Source: Pyrenochaeta sp. MPI-SDFR-AT-0127
Lineage: Eukaryota; Ascomycota; Dothideomycetes; Pleosporales; Cucurbitariaceae
Reading direction: 5' to 3'
DNA length: 64,000 bases
Assembly: GCA_020747015.1 (NCBI GenBank)
Contig: JAGTJM010000022.1
Span: 310,001 to 374,000 of the forward strand
Within the stretch, counting starts at the first letter, position 1; every line of letters begins with the position of its first letter. The position numbers and the translations under genes were made by a program. This document shows, in pieces, positions 42,581-54,828 of this stretch. A model generated the notes under the pieces. It searched no databases and was not told the origin of the DNA. It saw only the letters and a list, made by a program, of their open reading frames with translations.

Positions 42581-44263
42581 CTATATAAAATGCGCACTAT
42601 CCTTCTTGTATTTCTCCACGACGAACCAGCCTTCTTCCTCAACAGCTTCTTCATCTTTCCCAGGCTCAGGGTACTTTTTCAAGTGATCGTACGCCCACCT
42701 AGCCTTTGCATCCAGCACTGGTGGAACTCTTCCCTTTCCTTCAAGTAACGGCAAGCCGCTCATTTCATAGAAATACCTAAACCACTCCATTGTCTCGCCA
42801 TTGTCCCACAGGATGGTGTGAAAGGTTCGATGCTCACTCTTTACGAGCTCCGCTCTTTTTCTCTCCCACTCTTCCATCTCTAGAGAAGAAGGCAGAGGTT
42901 TGGCGTTTCTACCAGAGAAGAGGCGAGCAAGTGCTACGGCCTGGTATTCGAAGGAGCGGAAGGTGAGAACTCGGGGAATACCAACAATCGCCAGACTATG
43001 GGGGAATCTGATCGAGAATGTGTGTTGATGGAAGCCTACGAGTCTGTTCTCATTGTAATCGAATATCGGGCCACCATTCGCCTTTGCGTTCCAGAAGGGA
43101 AACGACGGTTTATACCCCGTGCAGTATATAACAGTATCGATGTTGTCAAGAATGCTACCGTCCTCGAAGATGATCTCGCCGGTCGAAGAGTCGTATTCCC
43201 GAATGATCGGCTTCCATGATACACCTGCTGGAGCATCTCTACCGTCCCACCTCGAGCGTGATCTTCGAGATTGGTAGACTGGTCCCTTCAATTTACCTGA
43301 TCGGACTAATTGCGTTGTAACATCATGCCCAGAAGCTGAATTCCCAATGACTAGAACTCTCTTGCCAGTGTACTCATCAGCGATTCGATATGCTTTCGAA
43401 TGGGTGACTCTGCCCGGGAATTTGTTCATGAAATCTTCAAGTCCCTTCACATACGGTATCTACCATCAGTAATATTAGCATGGTGAGAATCCTTTCGCAA
43501 ACATTGCTTACAAACGGAACTGAGTAGTGGCCATTAGCGAGTATTACAGCATCAAATTTCTCTTCCCACCAAACATCTACCACTCTTATGGGATCGTGTC
43601 GGCGTAGAGTCAAATTCCACCCTTCACGATTTGACAGCCGACTAACATCCTCGACAGTAGTGTTTAAGACGAGAAACCGATCTATCTGGTGGGACGCGAA
43701 GTAGTTTTGAATGTACTGCTTAGGAATCCAATGAGGCACGAATGGACCATACGCGAAACGCTCGTCTGAGAATGACATGATGATCTCGGGCACATTAGTT
43801 CTTCGGCAGTATAAGCCATAGCGCTCAAGAGGAGGTTTACAGAAGACATTTTAGACTCACGTGAGCTCAGCGTAGATTGGCGTTGTATCATAGCGCGGCT
43901 GCAACGAGGGTGCGGTACTATTGGGCAGATTGTATGGTATCTTCATCGGTGGATCAATATCAGGAGGAATCTTGCCAGGCTGGAGTTGGATTGGTGGTCC
44001 TGGATCCGCATCGTAGATCCTGTACTACTATCAACTACGCCCTTGATCTTGAATTAATGCAAATGGCGGTCACCATGTCCCTCCTGGAACCTCCCTACGT
44101 TCAAAGACACGAATAGTATCAAAGATGTCTTCAGCAGCAAAAGCTGCAGCAGTTGCAGCTCCTTAAAGAGGGTGAGTTTATGTTGGTGGGGGAAGAGCGA
44201 TTGATATTCACCTGCTGCTCCTGCGCCAATAATGGCAACTGATTTTACTTCCGAGCTGGGCAT
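42581..44263 (-). CDS. flavin-containing monooxygenase (FMO-like)
   Basis: About 480 aa in four exons; start ATG 44261-44263, stop 42581-42583. NADPH- and FAD-dependent oxygenation of a soft nucleophile (S or N) is expected. Seen: VAIIGAGAAG at the N-terminus interrupted by an intron (FAD-binding GxGxxG), then FERREVPGGTWIYD, the E-R-x3-GG-x-W FMO signature; FDAVILANGHYSVPF; RVLVIGNSASGHDV (NADPH-binding second GxGxxG-like motif); VIYCTGYKPSFPF, the C-terminal ATGY-like motif; and an HFI end. Introns near 44149-44216, 44000-44052, 43808-43870 and 43459-43510 restore frame. A canonical FxGxxxHxxxY motif was not located, so Baeyer-Villiger versus N-oxidising activity is open; FMO class is clear. 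Confidence 0.88.
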
Positions 44264-45158
44264 CGTCTGCCTTGATATTCAAAGTTTGGCTTACCTCCCA
44301 AGTAGAGTTTATTATAAAGTCATCGCTTTCATCAAAGCGCATGGCTGCCGTTGAGACTGCGCGGCCTCTGCGGATAGTTATCCGAAGCGAATTGCGTGCT
44401 TCCGTCGTTCTTTTGCGCGATTACATACTTATCACAACGGATGGGGCACCTTAATTTTGTTGTGATCTTGTGCTTCCTCATCTGACTGCGAATTGATATA
44501 AGTCGCAGGGCAATTTGAAATGCATTGAAATCGCGCTTGCATGTGGTTTTGGTCGTTGATAAACGGTTAGATTTCTATAACCAATCTTGAATCTCTAGAC
44601 ACACTCTCTGTACTTCTCGCTTCTTTATATCATCAAAGCGTGTTTCGTTGTAGACAAGGTCAAAACAACTTATCACTCCTTCAGTCGTGCAAACTGGGTA
44701 TAGCTTTCGCTTAGCTGGTGATGAAGCATACATACTCCATTTTTCTAGTAGATAGCTCGACAAGACTTAGAAACAAATTCATGATTCGACGTACAATCTA
44801 TGATATTTTCGTCTCAATCGTAGATGCAATATACATGTCACAAAGCCACAGATATTCATAATACGGGAGAACAGTAATTTATGATCCCTTCAGAAGGTAA
44901 CGATGATGAGAGGCTTATAGATATGTCATCCATTCGTAGCCATCATGCTCAATTCATTGGTAGGTGTTCAAACGTTCTCATTCTATCCAGTAGATAAAGG
45001 CATAATAATGATAGCGGCGCTCCCAAACGCCAATGTGCTGGTGGTGGTGTAGTGTATCCAAGTCTTTCCCATGTAATGCTTCGCTCCCATGAAACGCCGG
45101 TATCCAATGCGTACGGGTATGCATATAAAAGGCCAAATGCAATAAAAAGGATGAAATA
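44264..45158. other. intergenic space
   Basis: Promoter of the FMO gene and 3' flank of the OPT transporter gene. Short frames such as 44575-44763 have no protein resemblance. Confidence 0.5.
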
Positions 45159-48100
45159 TCACCAGGTGGGTGGTCCAAATGTTCCGCCTTTGGGAACCGT
45201 CTTGTAGGGACAGGCTTGCCAGTCACAGCCCTGGGTCATTGTTAGCATTCGTTTTCGAGGGAGAAAGTTAGATCGTGGGCCTTTGACTTGCCTGTTTATA
45301 GACCTCAGTGCCCCACCACTTAAACCCGCTCATCCACCCCGGGAAAACAATACCAAAGAATATCACAACAACACCAAATGCAAGACCAGAGTCTAGTGCC
45401 GCGCTCAACATCATGTTATACTTCTTCCACCACTCTTTCCTACGATTTCTGATCTCGTAGTTGAAAATGTAGCACACAATCGCCCAAACCGAGAAGTTGA
45501 GGCCAGTAGCTGGCGGAATCCAGCTCAGGCTACCAAAGACGACTGCGAGGTTGACTTTGCGTAGGATGGATTTGCGGTCCTTGCGTGCAAAGTACCAAAG
45601 GATGACTGGTGCTACCGCGCCGACAAGGAATGCCCATACAAGAGGTCGATAAAGGGCGCCAGGACCGAAAAAGCGTTTTGGTCCTACAACACCCCAAAGG
45701 ATACTGCCGTTGAAGTGGACGCGTGCGATGGGACAGTTGAAGCCATTAATCGCTTGAGGTGTGCAGATACCAGGAATGAAGTTTAGCATCCAGTTAAGTA
45801 CACCAATTTGAGTGAGACTGGAGATGATGGTGACAGAGAGCTGAAGTTTAAAGAGGATGCGTGGTGGGATCTTCATGTAATGTCCGAGTTTGAGATCCGA
45901 TGCGAACTTGAGCCCTTGAGTCGAGGAGATGTACCCAAAGGTTGTGAAGACCATGTTTGCGACGGGTCGGCCAGGGAAGATTACCCCACAAATGAGCTGG
46001 CAGATGAGATATATACTACTTTGCTGGTTTGTGATTGCCATAACGATACCGATTGGAATGAAGAGAATCGCACCGATACCGAGCGCTAGGAGTAGGCCGT
46101 GCCAAGGGAGATGAACTGGGTAGTATTCAACGACGAACATGCCAACAGCTGCCATGCTGACGCCCGTTAAGATGTACCATAATATTGGTACATCTTCGTA
46201 TCGTCGCATGAGGCGGTTGTGTACATCTTCTGAGTTGAGAAGATCCTCCATCTCCGGTTCTGATGTCGTACTGGACCTGACCCGATACATGGAAGGCGAT
46301 GCAGGGCGGCCGTTGCTTTCTGTGCTGTTTACAAGAGGCTGATAATCTGCTGCTGCCTCTTTTCGGATCTCTGCCCATGAGCGGCGCCATTGCCTCCAAA
46401 TAGCTTTTCCGTGCCACAATCCGGTATGCGAGAGTAGTGCCGTTAGAGCGGCAAACTGAAGCGCGTAACTGAGTACATATGTGATCGGAAGGTATACCCG
46501 ACTGTACTGTTTATATGCTTCTTCGTCGAATACAAAGTCGTCCGTCAATATTTTGCTGACGTCATATTGTTTTCCTTTGTTGTCGAAAACCAAAGCGGAC
46601 AAGATAGGCATGTAGGATGAGTACATCACATTCTTGTAATCTGCGTTGTGTGAGCATATAGTGTAAACGTGCAATATTGCCTAATACTAACACATTAGTG
46701 GCGCTGCAATCCACATGACACCTACAAGGCCACCGAGAATGTTCATGGCAGCCCAGAATGGTGTAACGAGAGGAGACCCAATGTAGGCGATCTGCGCCCA
46801 ATCGAATGTCAGTGGAAACAATCCAAGTCCAGATGCGATACCAAACTGTGACAAATCAGTATAACGTCGCCGGCGAAATATTGGGACAACATACAAGGTT
46901 AGCAACGACAACGTTCTTTGGTGCAAACCATGTGATAACACTGAAATAACTTAATGCTGGGAACAGAAGACCAGGTAGGAAGTAGAACGCTACAGAGCCT
47001 AGAAATATGCGCACAAAGAACTTGCGTGGTGAGATCGTCCAACCGTCAGCCGGCTTATTCTGATCCCTATGCAATGCGGTGAACATGGCTGTGGACACCA
47101 GAGTGCTCGGCCATATCATACCGCTGGGCCGAACAAGGTAACGTCGTGTGATGCCAGCGAGCGAATATCCCAAGATCTGGGTGGAGAGAATGAGAAGAAT
47201 CTGGTACATCACGCCGAGATCCTGACGGTAGAACTTGACTTGCTCAACAATGACCTAGACAAAAGTCAGAATGAAAGCCTGATAGTAGTAGATATTGGAC
47301 TGACGTCTGTGGCAAAAGCAAATCCAAAGGACACATTACTGCTAACGTATACGCAACAATGCTCCTTTTCGTTCCAGTGACCTTGCGCAAGCCAGAGCCG
47401 TGTGCGACGCTTCCAAGTTGCTTTATGATGCGATGTCTGAGAGCTGTACGAAGTCTTTTGAAGAGCACCGTCAACAAACGTTTGATCAGGATCGTCTGGC
47501 CGTTTGAAGAGTTGATCCCAAAGTAAACCAAGAGGATGAACGAGCAAAAGGGCAATAATAGGAGTGAGGCTGACACTAGGGTATCGGAGGGAAAAGAATA
47601 GGTTGGTCGAAGAACCAGCAATGGAAAACATAATCGACAAGAACCACATGCGCGGGGTATCAATCGATAGGGCAATATTATCGGTAGCAGCAACGGAAGC
47701 CCGCACTTGAGCATAGGGTGAGTTATCTGACGGATTGCCTTTTACGTCGTGTAGATCTTCATCTTCATCTTCTTCGTCAGAAACCTCGTCTTCATCATTA
47801 CGCGTGGTGCTGGAGGAGGCCTGCGAGCTGGCAAGGAGTGGAGCACTGGCTGTAGAAGGATCTACGCCGCTAGCATTGAATCGCGCTTCTAAACGGCATT
47901 CTTCTTGACCTTCAAGCTCCTCTCCCACGGCCCGACTGCTGCGGCTTTCATCCCGTATTCTTCGTCTAGAAGTAGATGATTTTGTAGGAATAGGCTCACT
48001 CCGTATGAAATCATCGTGGGTTTGATCCGGAGACAGTGGCTGCTGGCTATTTGCAAGTCTGCTCTTTCCTTTTCTCTTTGCTCGTTTGGAGATGTTGGTC

Positions 48101-48565
48101 ACATGATGCTCATCAGAGTCATCAGGACTCATGGATAAGATTGGCAAGCCTCCGTAAGACCCTGAACTACAATCAGCAAAGAACTATTATGAAGAAACAG
48201 CATTCCTGGGCGTCGTTGTGAGTGCGATTGACGTCAGAACGAGGGGGGCAGATGCAAGGGAATCGTGCTGTGCACACGTTCTTTAGCTTACCTGTGCCCT
48301 GCGCCGGAGACGATCGCACAAGCAACAGCGGGCGCGACGACATGACAGCGGGAGGAGGGGATTCGGAGGAACGAAGTGAATGATGGTGCTCGTCATCAGG
48401 GCTCGGTTCGGCTGTGGCTACGTTCCTTGCTTTTTCGGGCAGGATGTCATGTAATTCGTAGTTGCCTGGGGAGGGGGAAAAGCCAGCGTAGCTCGTGTCG
48501 CCAGAACGTGGGCTAGACGAGGAAGAGACTGACAAAGACAACTCGCGCCCGGCCTCATCTGCCAT
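45159..48565 (-). CDS. oligopeptide transporter (OPT family)
   Basis: Large polytopic carrier of roughly 950 aa; start ATG 48563-48565 (MADEAGRELSLSVSSSS), stop 45159-45161. It has a long acidic and Ser-rich cytosolic N-terminus, then OPT helices. Seen: SNVSFGFAFATD, DQNKPADGW, the STMPxxY-like gene region, PFWAAMNILGGLVGVMW, GRPVANMVFTTFGYISS, LKLGHYMKIPPR, GPKRFFG and the end GGTFGPPTW, a conserved OPT C-terminus. Introns near 48170-48293, 47258-47307, 46843-46898, 46622-46690 and a last one at about 45229-45285. That last one uses a GC donor (GCAAGT), the only way to reach the conserved C-terminus. Family members import tetra- or pentapeptides, glutathione or metal chelates with protons; which one is not clear. 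The plus-strand frames here are shadows. Confidence 0.9.
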
Positions 48566-49087
48566 AAGAATGGATTGGGGGCCACAGGAGCGCGTGTGCA
48601 GGTGCGCCGGTGTGTCATACCAAAAGGGTTTCGTGCGATGTCGGGTCTATCAGACGATCAGATAAATCATAGGCACGGGTGGGCGTGCCGTATTCTTTCG
48701 ATGATCTGATTAGATAAAGCGACGGAAAACGATCCAAATAAGCGGCAATGGGGCAATGGGCCAATAGAGACGACAGTTCTTTAACGTAATGTAGGCTAGA
48801 TCCGGTAGCGTTGTGGGGAGCGCAAAATTTTGGTGACGAGCTCAGGCGGGAGTCGCGCGGCTTGCGCGGGTTCAGCTGGCTGCTCCCGCCGCTGCATATC
48901 ATCACACATCTGCATTGGCCTGACCCTTGACTCTCGGGTCAGCCAAGGATACCGTCTGGTATCGCGACCAGGGCTCTCTGACAGCTGCAGCTAATATTTT
49001 ATGCACAATGTGAACGTTTAGATCTTGCAGTATTCTACAGATATTGATACATGGCGATTTGAACAACGCGCTGTGACATCACGCCTG
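48566..49087. other. intergenic space
   Basis: Lies between the OPT start and the BCS1 stop, both minus strand. It holds the OPT promoter. No recognisable gene or repeat. Confidence 0.5.
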
Positions 49088-50602
49088 TCAGGTGCCACTC
49101 TGGTTCACATCCACGTGTCCAGGTATACCCACATGTCCTTCCGTGTGCTGTTTGTGACCAGCGGTGAGCCCATCAACCATGCTGATGGCACCCTCGACAT
49201 CGTCCTTGTTATAGAGAAATAATCCCTGCAGCGCTGCCGTACTCACCGAGTTCACGAGGCCTAGTTCTTTGACCCTTGCCATGAATCTCTGCCTCGCGTC
49301 GCCATTCGGGTCGAATTCGGCGTAAAAGCGGTCCCACAGCTGCTCGATCTGATGCTCGGTTGCTTCACCCAGCCGTACAGTCATATCGACACGCCCGGGT
49401 CGGATCAGCGCTTCATCCAGTCTCTCGACGTGGTTTGTTGTGAGGAATATGATGCGCTCTTCAGCACTAGCCACACCATCAAGCGCATTGAGCAACCCTG
49501 AAAATGTAACGGAAGCGCTTGCAAACCCATCTGGCCCTGGCATTTTCCGGTTCATGAACGCAACGTCCACGTCTTCTAGAAGCACTACTGTCCGCCGCGG
49601 GACCTTGGTTAACAGATGATTCAATCGATCGTCCGTTAGGCCTCGCTCGCTAACATTCAGGATCGCAATGTTGAAGTCGAGATGACCTGCAACAGCCTGA
49701 ATGAAGGAGCTTTTGCCTGTGCCTGGAGGCCCATAGAGTAAATAGCCTCTCCTATATGGTATCCCACGATCCAAATACCACTTGCGTGACGATATGAATG
49801 CCTCCATGTCCTCCACGATCCTCTCCTTCACGCCGCGCTCAAGGACCACAGATTCCAGGGGACGCTTGCGCTTGGCATCCCCGAATGGCTGCCACATGGT
49901 ACCCATTGAATTATATATCACTGTCTTCCCTTCCTGCGACTGCTGGTATATTTGGTGCGCTTCGGCGAAAATGTCCTCGAAGACGTCTCGATGGGAGTAC
50001 AGGGTTGTGAGGCTGATGGTCTCGAAGGGCACGCCATCCTTGACACTTAGGCTGTTTCGTTCTCGTTGTCTGTCGACGAGTATGAAGGCATTTTTGTAGC
50101 GTAGAAAGTGTTTTCCGGGCCCTGGCACAAACGAGAAGTGGGCGGCGTGTGAGGGCCCGTCCTGCGGTTGGAAAGTTTGCACTTGGAGGTGGTGCATGCG
50201 AGGGTCGATACGATTGAGCACCCTCGCGAGCGCAGTATTGCGGGCAAGAGGTCTCGTGCCAGTTTGCTGTGCCCTATGGTAGTTCGTCATCCATTGAAGG
50301 AGCCACGGATAGGCATCGTCATGGCGGGTTATTTCGAGGTCGACAAGCATGCGTCGGCGCACGAATGCGGCGCCATGTTGGAGGCCTTTCTGGCCTGTAC
50401 GCGCCGCAACCCCAAGCGCTGCGAGACCGAAGCCCTATGGCATCTGTGAGCACACCTCCAACTCAGAAACCAGCACTAGGGTTCATCGTACGGCGGCAAA
50501 GAAGGGGTTATCGGTGAGTTGTGAATATAGCGAACCAGAACTCGCACTGCTGCTGGCGGTGATTTGCTTCGCCAGCTCCTTCTGGGGGGTGTTGGGTTCC
50601 AT
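49088..50602 (-). CDS. BCS1: BCS1-type mitochondrial AAA ATPase (chaperone for the bc1 complex) or close paralogue
   Basis: 485 aa in two exons (50602-50492 and 50434-49088). Yeast Bcs1 moves the folded Rieske iron-sulfur protein across the inner membrane to finish complex III. The N-terminus runs SGSLYSQLTDNPFFAA then GFGLAALGVAA (membrane segment just after the splice), followed by FVRRRMLVDLEI, the BCS1-specific region. AAA core: RGYLLYGPPGTGKSSFI (Walker A), VVLLEDVDVAF (Walker B), FLTTNHVERLDEALIRPGRVD (sensor 1 and arginine finger). Complete and catalytically intact. The C-terminus carries LFLYNKDDVEGAISMVDGL. The identity as the true BCS1 rather than one of the many fungal paralogues rests on the N-terminal region. 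Confidence 0.88.
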
Positions 50603-51033
50603 AAGCTAAAGATGCACAGAGGTCAAGAAATTTGAGATCGCGATGGACGCTAGGCGGGTCAAGGTTCACTTCGCATGGTGGGTAGGTAGCACATCAAGTC
50701 GTCCATCAGTGCTACAGATGCGAATCATAGCGCAGGATGAAAAACTATATTGGATTTGCGAATGGCGAGCAGCTCTATACTGTAGAACAGAAAGGCATAC
50801 GTTTCTTGGGCTGTCGCTGCAATCGACAATGGCAAGTAGCATCCGCCATCCGGGGTCGCGTCGCGCTTCCCAATGTTATGGAGCGCTAACCCTAATTTAG
50901 CTTTGGTTGGTCCCAGTGCTACTAATAAACCATTACCACGCCGCAGCCTTTCCAAATCACTGGACAGTGGCCTTAAAGCACTTTACGAGAGCATCTCCTG
51001 TTTCAAGTGTCTACTCACATTGTCCTATACGCC
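50603..51033. promoter_or_regulatory. divergent promoter between BCS1 and the RRM-protein gene
   Basis: 431 bp between head-to-head starts. Short frames show no protein resemblance. Confidence 0.45.
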
Positions 51034-52614
51034 ATGGCCACAGTAACCATAGGAAAATCCTATTTCGAGTCTCTAGTACGAAGGTAAGTGCTCAAAAGAA
51101 TCTCAACCTGCTTAGGTGCACGTTTGTTTGCTGATCGGCCTCGTAGAACAGATTTTGTGAGTGAGCACTCAAATGTCAACTATGTGCCCGATCTCGACAG
51201 AATATCTGACTTCCCTCATTAGCGCACCTGCGGACGAGGCCTCAATGTCGGCGCCGATCTCTCCAACAATGTCACCATCTCTAAAGCAGAGCACGAGTAC
51301 TTGGTACGTCTTCGCCTTCACAACCCCAAGACACAAATCTTAGCTAGCTCTTCGATTGGACTTGAACCTGAATCCTCTACGTGCTTACTGGCTAACACTC
51401 ACCGTTGATTAGCTCGAAGCACTGCGAGAATACAGTACGTAAACTCATCCTCTATCCTCCATTACCTCCTTCAGTTGACGGAAGTCTCCTTAAAGGTTTA
51501 CGAAAAGCTTATAAACAATTTCAGATTTGCTCAAGAATGCACTGTTGCGTGGTGGGTTGCCAAAAGAGGCCTTAGCATCGCTACTGGGAAACGATAATGG
51601 AAGCGATGATCACCCATCAGAGAGCGACTACCGATCAGGGGAGACGTCTACCAAACCGAACGCAGCTGTGGCTACAGTGAGTGGACGATCACTCAACGAG
51701 ATCCTGCCGGTACCAGACAACATTGCTCTTTGTGACGGACTCCAACCAATGGCCCACCTGCACGCGTTTCGACACGTCAGCTACGGCGAATCTGAATCCC
51801 ATATGGACAACCCCTCGAAGGAACACAAGGGCTACAATCCAGCGCTCTCTCAGCGTTTTCCTGTTTCCGATTCCGATCGGCGCACCATTCTCATCTCCAA
51901 TCTTTCCAAACACACTACCCATAGAGACCTGGTCGGCGTTGTTCGTGGTGGAAGGCTGTTGGAAATAATTCTTCGCAGCGATCGAACTGCAACCATCTCA
52001 TTCTTTGAAGGAGCTACAGAGTTCCTAACCCATGCGAGGCGCAATGACATTTACCTCCATATGAAAAGAGTAAGTATGACTTCAACAGAAGTTGCATTTG
52101 CGGAAACTGACGCATGTAGCTTGAACTTCGCTGGAGTGACCGACAGTTCTACGTACCGCCACATGTGTCTAATAAGATTAGAAATGGAGCTACCAGAAAT
52201 TTGGTGGTCCGAGGCATCGCGGGAAAACTTACAGCAGATCAAATCCGAGATCACTTGGATCATATTCACAATCTCGTCGTGGTCGACATCTACTTCAAGA
52301 ACGATGATGCCTATATCTCCACCAATGCAGTCCACCATGCCTTGATCGCGAGGACCTGCATGAAGTCGCGCACAAAATACAAGGGAACGCGTATTGAATA
52401 CTACCCGGATGAATGTGCTGCGCTTCTACCCCGACTTGCCCCGAAAGTTCCTGCTGCTATACCGCACGATTCTACGAAACCAATGCCGATTTCAAACCAG
52501 TATGCCGTGCTCAGTAACGGATCTAGCTATAGTTCTGACTCCGAGAATGATATGTCCATGACTAACGGTGTACGGATCGATAGTCGTCCTTGGGCAGACA
52601 CAGCTACAGCCTAA
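51034..52614 (+). CDS. RRM RNA-binding protein, short form of the fungal Nrd1/Mrn1 type
   Basis: About 400 aa in six exons; start ATG 51034 (MATVTIGKSYFESLVRR). Introns about 51082-51147, 51157-51222, 51302-51418, 51440-51524 and 52070-52120 restore frame; the conserved reading across them (GRGLNVGADLSNNVTISKAEHEYL, then LEALREYNLLKNALLRGG) supports the model. Two RRM-like units: one at RRTILISNLSKHTTHRDLV with TATISFFEGATEFL, the second after LRWSDRQFYVPPHVSNKI with ATRNLVVRGIAGKLT. RNPs are degenerate. Fungal relatives of this pattern are RNA-binding regulators with up to four RRMs, so this one is short. Function: post-transcriptional regulator, target unknown. An in-frame TAG at 51220-51222 lies at the end of an intron and does not interrupt the protein. 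Confidence 0.75.
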
Positions 52615-53245
52615 GTGCATGCGCTTGAGGCAACGCAACTCGTACCGACCAGGTCACGTCAATAATTACCATACAGTGTAGGAACCTACCTAAGGACGTT
52701 CCGGCGTTAGATGCCTTAGGTCCACATTGATGAACTTCCTCGTCTAGAGTCACATTTGCTTCCCCCAGTCTACCGCAACTACCCAACGAAGGGTCATAAG
52801 ACCGGATGGTTGTCACTGCCGGGTCCCATTCTTCTCCTATATCCGATCAATTCTGATGACACCCATGGATTGTTTGCGGCATGTTTTCATCGAACACACT
52901 CGGCTCGGACAATTCGTATTAGTCTTTCATGCATGTCCACATTGCCCGGAGTGTGGTTCGTTCCTGTATATAGATACCCTCTGTCGCTTGCAGCATATTA
53001 CAGAAGTTGGTCATCTTTTCGAGCATAGTTATCTGCCTCCGATTATGACATGAGTTCGTGTAATCGTAATTCCAGAGAGGATCTACGATGATGTTTTTGC
53101 TAAAAAAGCTTGTCCGTCTTAGCGGGCAATAGCTCTGCATGGGGAAACCGCAACCTTGCTTCCATCACTAGCCGTTATCTAACACCACACGACTTAACCA
53201 TCAACACACGACATCTTCTTGCAATTTAAGAAAATTCTTGTCACC
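52615..53245. other. intergenic space between RRM and nitrilase-family genes
   Basis: 3' flank of the RRM gene and promoter of the next gene, tandem on plus. No feature recognised. Confidence 0.5.
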
Positions 53246-54574
53246 ATGGCACCAATAGTCAAAGTCGCAGTAATTCAGCTCTATCCAAAAGTTCGTCCAT
53301 GCTTTCTTTCCCTTGATGTTTGTATTCCCTCAACTTCTATCTCGTACTTACCTCGGCATAGCCCATGCAGCTCGAACACAACTTCAACAAAGCTGCAAAC
53401 TTTGTTCGCGCTGCAGCAGCGCAAGGAGCGGAGCTTGCCGTCCTCCCAGAGTACCATTTGACGAATTGGATGCCTAAGGACCCGGGGTTCATTGGGTTGT
53501 GCGATCAATGGGAGATTTATTTGCGAAAGTATCGTGACTTGGCAAAGGAGTGTGGGATTTGTACGATTTGTTTCAAGATTTGATCTTATGACGTGGTGGC
53601 GAGATGGCCCTTCAAAGAGAAACACAGCACTGACTATGTAACAGGTATCGTTCCCGGTACAATTGTCGAGAGCCACAGAGAGAATGAAAGAGAAGAAGAT
53701 AAGCTACTTAACGTATGCTATTTCATCGACCATGAAGGGAATATCACGGGGAAGTATGTCAAGAAGAACCTCTGGTATGTGAAACATCATCTCTCGCCCG
53801 AACATTTCCGTGCCGTCCCGCACCGAACTTTAAACATTACACGGAGGCTGAGCGGGATCTCCATGCTGAATATTTACCCATCTCTTGTAAATGCTTTTGC
53901 ATAAGCGAAAGTTCACACTGACAGCACTTCGAAACAGGGGCCCCGAACGCGACCACCTCACCGGTTCAGGACGCGATGTGCATGAAGTCTTCGATACACC
54001 AATCGGAAAGGTTGGCTTGCTGATATGCTGGGACCTGGCGTTCCCAGAGGCGTTCCGGGAGCTTATTGCGAATGGGGCGAAAATCATGTACGTGTTTGCC
54101 GGCAACCGAAGTGCATGAAATACCCGTGATAGTTTACTGAGTGCATTTCTTTAATTTTAGTATAATCCCAACCTTCTGGACACTCAATGACTGCAACGAA
54201 GCGGGCTTGAAACAAAATCCCTCAGCTGAGGCACTATTTTTGGAGAGTACGCTTACGACGAGGGCGTTTGAGAACACTTGCGGTAAGTTGTCCCCTATTT
54301 CCTTTCATTGATTGTTTATGCTAAATAATAAGCAATCGTCTTCGCCAATGCTGGTGGGCCACCAGGCCGAGGATATGCCGGCCTCTCACAAGTTACGGTA
54401 CCTTTTATCGGACCTTTAACGAAATTGGGAGGCTGTGCCGAAGGGATGAGTGTGGTAGACATTGATATGCAGATTTTGGAGGATGCGGAAGAGAACTACA
54501 AGGTCAGAAGTGATATCGCAAGGGATGACTGGCATTATGATTATAGGCACTCGAGAATGAAACAGAAATTGTGA
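53246..54574 (+). CDS. nitrilase-superfamily carbon-nitrogen hydrolase
   Basis: About 310 aa in six exons. Start ATG 53246 (MAPIVKVAVIQLYPK), stop 54572-54574. The superfamily hydrolyses C-N bonds (amidase, nitrilase, carbamoylase). Seen: GAELAVLPEYHLTNW with catalytic Glu, GKYVKKNLW with catalytic Lys, VGLLICWDLAFPEAFREL with catalytic Cys: the Glu-Lys-Cys triad is intact. After the splice the LWGPERDHL link matches the family. Introns near 53291-53367, 53560-53645, 53774-53938, 54087-54160 and 54283-54332 restore frame. Ends ...RHSRMKQKL: no PTS1, because it ends in QKL not SKL. Substrate unknown; fungal relatives are amidases of omega-amidase or formamidase/N-carbamoyl type. Confidence 0.88.
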
Positions 54575-54828
54575 GGATGTACAATGAGAAACAATTGAGA
54601 TCAATAAAAATGCTCCATTAAATAATAGAACTGCGACGTAGACCACATGGCCAGACAGAATCGCGATACGCTAACAATGCAACCAAGTGCACGACGCACA
54701 ACATGCCCAACATAATATTAACATGGGTGTCAAATATCCCCGAATGCTCCGATGCTCACGAAAAACCCAGATCGTCAATTAGAGTTGCCACTACACAACC
54801 ACACCCTCTCAGCTTCGTACCAATTACC

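Noticed and set aside
51220..51222. TAG in the frame of the RRM protein, considered as a nonsense mutation.
   Set aside because: It is the acceptor end of an intron with a perfect GTGAGT donor at 51157 and a CTGAC branch point just upstream.
51350..51380. GGTTCAAGTCC on the minus strand, which resembles the T-loop of a tRNA gene.
   Set aside because: It lies inside an intron of the RRM gene; no paired T-stem, D-arm or acceptor stem could be formed.
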